From: Rhizobacter sp. Root1238
Lineage (GTDB): Bacteria; Pseudomonadota; Gammaproteobacteria; Burkholderiales; Burkholderiaceae_C
Direction: 5' to 3'
DNA: 64,000 nt
NCBI RefSeq assembly: GCF_001425825.1
Contig: NZ_LMDM01000050.1
Coordinates: 115,057 to 179,056 of the forward strand
Shown here one piece after another: positions 57,953-64,000 of this stretch. How positions within the stretch are numbered: the stretch's first letter is position 1; each line of letters opens with the position of its first letter. The notes below the pieces were generated by a model. It was not told where the DNA came from, did no database searches, and worked only from the letters and a program-made list of their open reading frames with translations. The position numbers and the translations under genes were made by a program.

Positions 57953-58915
57953 ATGCAGATCCTGATCACGCACGGCACCCTGGCCCGAACGCGTGTGTTG
58001 CGCTTCAACCGGTTCCAGGCCTTCGGTGCCCTGCTGGGGCTGGCCATCGTGCTGATGCTGTTGTCCGGCACCATCTACCACGTGGTGTTCCTGAAGGCCG
58101 CCCGCGAAGGCTGGCCGGTGGTCAGCCAGATCGTCCGGCTGGTGGTGCGCGACGAATTCGCGCAGCGCGACCGCTTCGTCCGCGAGAACCTCGACGCGAT
58201 GGCGCAGAAGGTCGGCGAGATGCAGGCCAAGCTGATCAAGCTCGAAGCGATGGGCGAGCGGGTCTCGGGCCTGGCCGGTATGAAACCGGAAGAGTTGAAA
58301 CAGATCGTGCCGGCCGCGGTGTCCGGTGGGCAGGGCGGACCCTTCGTGCCGGCCCGCACCCCGTCGTTCGACCAGTTGAACGGCATGGTGTCGTCGCTCG
58401 ACGAGGCGGCCGAGCAGAGCACCGACCTGTTCACGATGGTCGAGTCGCGGCTGTTCGAGCAGCGCATGCAGCAGCTGATGGTGCCCAACAGCCGCCCGAT
58501 CGACGTGCAGGTCGGCTCGGGCTTCGGCTTCCGCACCGACCCGTTCACCGGGCGTGCCGCGCTGCACACCGGCCTCGATTTCCCGACCGACGTCGGAACT
58601 CCCATCATGGCGGCCGCCGGCGGCGTGGTGCGCTCCACCGACGTCCACCCGGCCTACGGCAACCTGCTCGAGATCGACCACGGCAACGGGCTGGTGACCC
58701 GCTACGCGCACACCTCGCGCATCGCGGTCAAGACCGGCGACCTGGTCCGGCGCGGCCAGGTCGTGGCCTACGTCGGCACCACCGGCCGCTCGACCGGCCC
58801 GCACCTGCACTTCGAGGTGCTGGTCGAGGGCGTGCCGCAGGACCCGGCGAAATTCCTGGCCGGCGGGGCGCGGGCCGGCACCACGGCGGCTGCGAAGGGC
58901 GCTGCCCGGCGCTGA
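57953..58915 (+). CDS. M23-family (LytM-type) metallopeptidase
   Basis: A 320-residue envelope protein: TM anchor about 25-45 (FGALLGLAIVLMLLSGTIYH), a charged periplasmic helix about 65-110, and a C-terminal LytM domain about 185-300. Zn ligands are visible: His and Asp in HTGLDFPTDVGTPI, and the HxH of PHLHFEVLVEG. Active M23 enzymes cut peptidoglycan cross-links; the complete motif suggests activity rather than an EnvC/NlpD-like regulator. AAGGAG 8 nt before the ATG at 57953 fixes the start; it lies inside the 5' region of the divergent DUF721 gene. secA follows. Confidence 0.9.
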   Translation: MQILITHGTLARTRVLRFNRFQAFGALLGLAIVLMLLSGTIYHVVFLKAAREGWPVVSQIVRLVVRDEFAQRDRFVRENLDAMAQKVGEMQAKLIKLEAMGERVSGLAGMKPEELKQIVPAAVSGGQGGPFVPARTPSFDQLNGMVSSLDEAAEQSTDLFTMVESRLFEQRMQQLMVPNSRPIDVQVGSGFGFRTDPFTGRAALHTGLDFPTDVGTPIMAAAGGVVRSTDVHPAYGNLLEIDHGNGLVTRYAHTSRIAVKTGDLVRRGQVVAYVGTTGRSTGPHLHFEVLVEGVPQDPAKFLAGGARAGTTAAAKGAARR

Positions 58916-58957
58916 GGCGGCAAGCACTCCGGCCACGCTGCCGACGGCCGCTTGCCG

Positions 58958-58963
58958 TAAAAT
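58958..58963 (+). promoter_or_regulatory. Possible -10 element of secA
   Basis: TAAAAT in a 204-bp gap between the M23 gene and secA, giving a leader of about 150 nt. It is the same TA(A/G)AATcc form seen before tatA and tRNA-Thr. No secM-like ORF was found in the leader. Confidence 0.4.
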
Positions 58964-59119
58964 CCGCCGCTTTCGCTGATCGTGCGCCGGGCTTGCAGGT
59001 TTGTGAACTTGCAAACGCGGGCCGCACCCTCAGCTCACCCCAGCATCCAAGAAGTCGGCCCGATCGCAAGGTATCGCGAGAGGCCGCGGCTGCCTTCCCG
59101 TACCAACCCCTGACGCTGC

Positions 59120-61876
<2,757 letters not shown>

Positions 61877-61877
61877 G

Positions 61878-61960
61878 GGCCCACCCCCGAGGCGCTGCGC
61901 GCCTCCCCATCGAGGGGGCGCCGCCGGTGGCCCGGCCAAGCCGGTTCCACGGCGGCCGCT
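61878..61960 (+). repeat. 83-bp interspersed intergenic repeat, copy B
   Basis: Matches 1967-2049 over 83 bp without gaps, about six substitutions. The stems are kept: gaggcgc/gcgcctc and ccggc/gccgg are intact, and the middle stem is weaker than in copy A. It begins one base after the secA stop codon and precedes a canonical terminator. Confidence 0.85.
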
Positions 61961-61986
61961 GGGTCTTGACCGTTTGATGCGATGAG

Positions 61987-62014
61987 CGGAGCCTTCGGGC
62001 TCCGTTCTTGTTTT
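61987..62014 (+). terminator. Rho-independent terminator after secA
   Basis: cggagcc-ttcg-ggctccg makes a perfect 7-bp stem with a TTCG tetraloop, followed by ttcttgtttt. It ends 12 bp before the GNAT start codon, so secA is separated from the next gene, which needs its own promoter or leak-through. Confidence 0.8.
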
Positions 62015-62026
62015 GGGGTTCTGTTG

Positions 62027-62629
62027 ATGAATGAAAGCACGCTGCAAGGCGCGCCGAAGGAGCTGTTCACCCCGCGGCTGCGGCTGGAGCATCCGCGCGA
62101 GGCGCATGCGGCCGTCGTGATGGAGAGCGTCAATGCGTCGCTCGGCGAGCTGCGCTACATCGCGTGGGGCCAGGTGGCGTTCACCGCGGCCACGGCCGAG
62201 CGCTTCTGCAGGCGCAATGCGGAGCGCGTCGCGGCCGGCGAGTGCCTGATCTACTTCGCGTTCGACCGCAGCACCGGTGCATTGGTCGGCAACCTCGACC
62301 TGCACAGTTTCGAGTTCGACGTGCCGCGCTGCCAGATCGGCTACGTGGCCGATTCGCGCCAGGCCGGGCGTGGGCTGATGCACGAAGCCGGCGCGGCGCT
62401 GATGCAGCTGGCGTTCGACCTGGGCGTGATGCGCATCGAGGCCTGGTGCGACGCGCGCAACCGCCGCTCGATCGCGCTGGCCGAGCGCCTGGGCATGAAG
62501 CGCGAGGGCCTGCTGCGTGCCTATGAGCGCGACGAAAGCGGCGCGCTGTGCGACCAGGTCGTGCTGGCGAGACTTCATGACGACATCGCCTCTTTCTACA
62601 ATGCATTCCCTCACCCGCTGCCCGACTGA
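62027..62629 (+). CDS. GNAT-family N-acetyltransferase (RimJ/RimL-like)
   Basis: A 200-residue GNAT enzyme that would acetylate a protein N-terminus or small amine with acetyl-CoA. It shows TPRLRLEHPREAHA near the N-terminus, a beta-4/5 region GNLDLHSFEFDVPRCQIGYV, the acetyl-CoA loop DSRQAGRGLMHEAGAALMQL (Q/RxxGxG/A pattern) and EAWCDARNRRSIALAERLGM, all typical of the RimJ/RimL group. Its start is ATG 62027, just after the terminator hairpin. argJ begins 9 bp downstream of its stop. Acceptor unknown. Confidence 0.88.
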   Translation: MNESTLQGAPKELFTPRLRLEHPREAHAAVVMESVNASLGELRYIAWGQVAFTAATAERFCRRNAERVAAGECLIYFAFDRSTGALVGNLDLHSFEFDVPRCQIGYVADSRQAGRGLMHEAGAALMQLAFDLGVMRIEAWCDARNRRSIALAERLGMKREGLLRAYERDESGALCDQVVLARLHDDIASFYNAFPHPLPD

Positions 62630-62638
62630 AAGACTGCC

Positions 62639-63868
62639 ATGCCTGTCAACCTGAGCGCCCCCGATCCGAAGACCCTGCACCCCGTTCCCGGCGTCAAGCT
62701 CGGCATCACGATGGCGGGCGTGCGCAAGGCCAACCGCCGCGACCTCAGCGTGATCACGCTGGCCGAGGGCTCGCAGGTGGCCGGTGTCTTCACCAGCAAT
62801 CGTTTCTGTGCCGCGCCGGTGCAGCTGTGCCGCAAGCACCTGGCGAGCGGCACCGGCCCGCGCGCGATCGTGATCAACACCGGCAACGCGAATGCGGGCA
62901 CCGGCGAAGACGGCCTGGTGCGTGCGTTCTCGACCTGCGTGGCCTTGGCGCGCCACCTGGAGCTGGCGCCCGAGCAGGTGCTGCCGTTCTCGACCGGCGT
63001 GATCATGGAGCCGCTGCCGAACGACCGCATCGAGGCCGGGTTGCCGGCGGCGCTGGCCGACCTGAAGGAAGACAACTGGGGCGTCGCGGCGGAGGCCATC
63101 ATGACGACCGACACGCTGCCGAAGGCGGCGTCGCGCCAGCTGCAGATTGGCGGCAAGACGGTCACCGTGACCGGCATCAGCAAGGGTGCCGGGATGATCC
63201 GTCCGAACATGGCGACGATGCTGAGCTTCGTCGCGACCGACGCCGTGATCGCGCCGACGCTGATGCAGTCGCTGGTGCGCGAAGCGGCCGACCTGTCGTT
63301 CAACCGCATCACGATCGACGGCGACACGTCGACCAACGATTCATTCGTCGTCGTCGCGACCGGGCAGGCCGGGCATGCGCCGATCACGAGCGTCGACAGC
63401 GCGGAAGGCGCGGCCTTGCGCGAGGCGCTGGTCAGCGTGGCGCAGCAGCTCGCGCAGGCGATCGTGCGCGACGGCGAGGGCGCGACCAAGTTCATCACGG
63501 TGCAGGTCGATGCCGGCGGCAGCGAGGCCGAGTGCCAGCAGGTGGCGTATGCGATCGCGCACTCGCCGCTGGTCAAGACGGCGTTCTTCGCGAGCGACCC
63601 GAACCTGGGGCGCATTCTCGCGGCGGTGGGCTATGCCGGCATCGCCGATCTCGACCAGACCAAGATCGACCTGTTCCTCGACGACGTGCACGTCGCGAAG
63701 CAGGGCGGGCGCAACCCGAGCTACCGCGAGGAAGACGGCCAGCGCGTGATGAAGCAGAGCGAGATCGACGTGCGGGTGGTGCTGAACCGCGGGGTGGCTT
63801 CGGCGACGGTGTGGACCTGCGACCTGAGCTACGACTACGTGAAGATCAACGCCGACTACAGAAGTTGA
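62639..63868 (+). CDS. argJ: Bifunctional ornithine acetyltransferase / N-acetylglutamate synthase
   Basis: ArgJ moves the acetyl group from N-acetylornithine to glutamate (and, in bifunctional forms, from acetyl-CoA), giving the cyclic arginine pathway. The 409-residue precursor cleaves itself at the Thr in [14 protein letters not shown] (about residues 181-194), making alpha and beta chains. Other marks: [31 protein letters not shown] and [16 protein letters not shown]. Length is normal. Only 9 bp separate it from the GNAT gene. Its partner argB is at 28 kb. Confidence 0.96.
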   Translation: MPVNLSAPDPKTLHPVPGVKLGITMAGVRKANRRDLSVITLAEGSQVAGVFTSNRFCAAPVQLCRKHLASGTGPRAIVINTGNANAGTGEDGLVRAFSTCVALARHLELAPEQVLPFSTGVIMEPLPNDRIEAGLPAALADLKEDNWGVAAEAIMTTDTLPKAASRQLQIGGKTVTVTGISKGAGMIRPNMATMLSFVATDAVIAPTLMQSLVREAADLSFNRITIDGDTSTNDSFVVVATGQAGHAPITSVDSAEGAALREALVSVAQQLAQAIVRDGEGATKFITVQVDAGGSEAECQQVAYAIAHSPLVKTAFFASDPNLGRILAAVGYAGIADLDQTKIDLFLDDVHVAKQGGRNPSYREEDGQRVMKQSEIDVRVVLNRGVASATVWTCDLSYDYVKINADYRS

Positions 63869-63936
63869 TTTGGCTTCGGGTTTCTTGCTTGGGGCAAAGG
63901 CACGGGTGGGGAGGCTGTGGCGCGCCGTCGGGGGCG

Positions 63937-63963
63937 GTCCTCGGCCCCCCGGGGGCCGAGGAC
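63937..63963. terminator. Perfect 13-bp-arm palindrome downstream of argJ
   Basis: gtcctcggccccc - c - gggggccgaggac: 13-bp arms around one base, in the 132-bp stretch after argJ that carries no gene. It is very GC-rich with no T-run. It may work as a transcription stop or be part of another interspersed repeat that runs past the window. Confidence 0.5.
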
Positions 63964-64000
63964 TTCCCTCCGCTGGCTGGCTTCATGGCCCGTCGCCGAA

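Overview
The window reads as one continuous chromosomal segment of a high-GC betaproteobacterium of the order Burkholderiales, most like the Rubrivivax / Leptothrix / Methylibium / Rhizobacter group. This rests on gene orders typical of that order: dusB-fis-purH-ruvC; argB beside a pyrimidine 5'-nucleotidase and slmA; hisI-hisE-(DUF4870)-hinT-tatABC-htrA-Nif3; and mscL-petABC-sspA-sspB followed by a tRNA-Thr, a DUF721 gene, an M23 peptidase gene, secA and argJ. No rRNA, CRISPR array, transposase, integrase or prophage gene was seen.

Layout. 1-5.5 kb: a minus-strand housekeeping block, ruvC (cut by the window edge), cdsA-like, plsC-like, purH, fis, dusB. 5-9.3 kb: a YqaA-type membrane protein, an uncharacterised Lys/Ala-rich protein, a phasin and a two-domain reductase of the fatty acyl-CoA reductase type, suggesting lipid or polyhydroxyalkanoate storage. 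9.2-15.8 kb: a compact six-gene minus-strand operon of unusual content (HprK-like kinase, Fe(II)/2-oxoglutarate dioxygenase, SDR, APH-type kinase, MFS transporter, nucleotidyltransferase). It starts from a well-formed promoter with a perfect 16-bp palindrome just downstream of the predicted transcription start. It is the best candidate here for an undescribed system. 16-26.7 kb: an accessory mix of a mercuric-reductase-like flavoprotein, an AcpA-type phosphoesterase lipoprotein, a di-haem peroxidase with an acyltransferase, a periplasmic binding protein beside a CHASE/PAS hybrid kinase, an exported methyltransferase-like protein and a TPR protein.

26.8-33.3 kb: metal handling set around argB. 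A CDF transporter is divergent from a CadR/PbrR-like MerR regulator. A copper module (copZ-like, copA, cueR) has two near-identical CueR-type promoters and lies between argB and its usual neighbours; cueR is stop-start coupled to the nucleotidase and slmA. 33.3-44.4 kb: pdeM, a PAS-GGDEF protein, a DUF815 ATPase and mutT, then the his/tat block, an HtrA protease and a Nif3 protein. A gene of visibly lower GC sits between tatC and the protease. 44.4-52.5 kb: accessory genes between Nif3 and mscL, namely a GH92 lipoprotein, a BLUF photoreceptor divergent from a Crp/Fnr regulator, a PdxA-like dehydrogenase, a REP-like inverted repeat and a large DUF1631 protein. 52.6-64 kb: mscL, the cytochrome bc1 operon, sspAB, tRNA-Thr(TGT), DUF721, M23 peptidase, secA, a GNAT acetyltransferase and argJ.

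Repeats. An 83-bp intergenic element occurs twice, 60 kb apart (after purH and after secA). A perfect 22-bp inverted repeat lies between pdxA and DUF1631. Four of the six genes in the 9.2-15.8 kb operon carry short in-frame tandem repeats with 9- or 12-bp periods. All coordinates and residue positions were worked out by hand; family assignments come from recognised motifs, not database searches.
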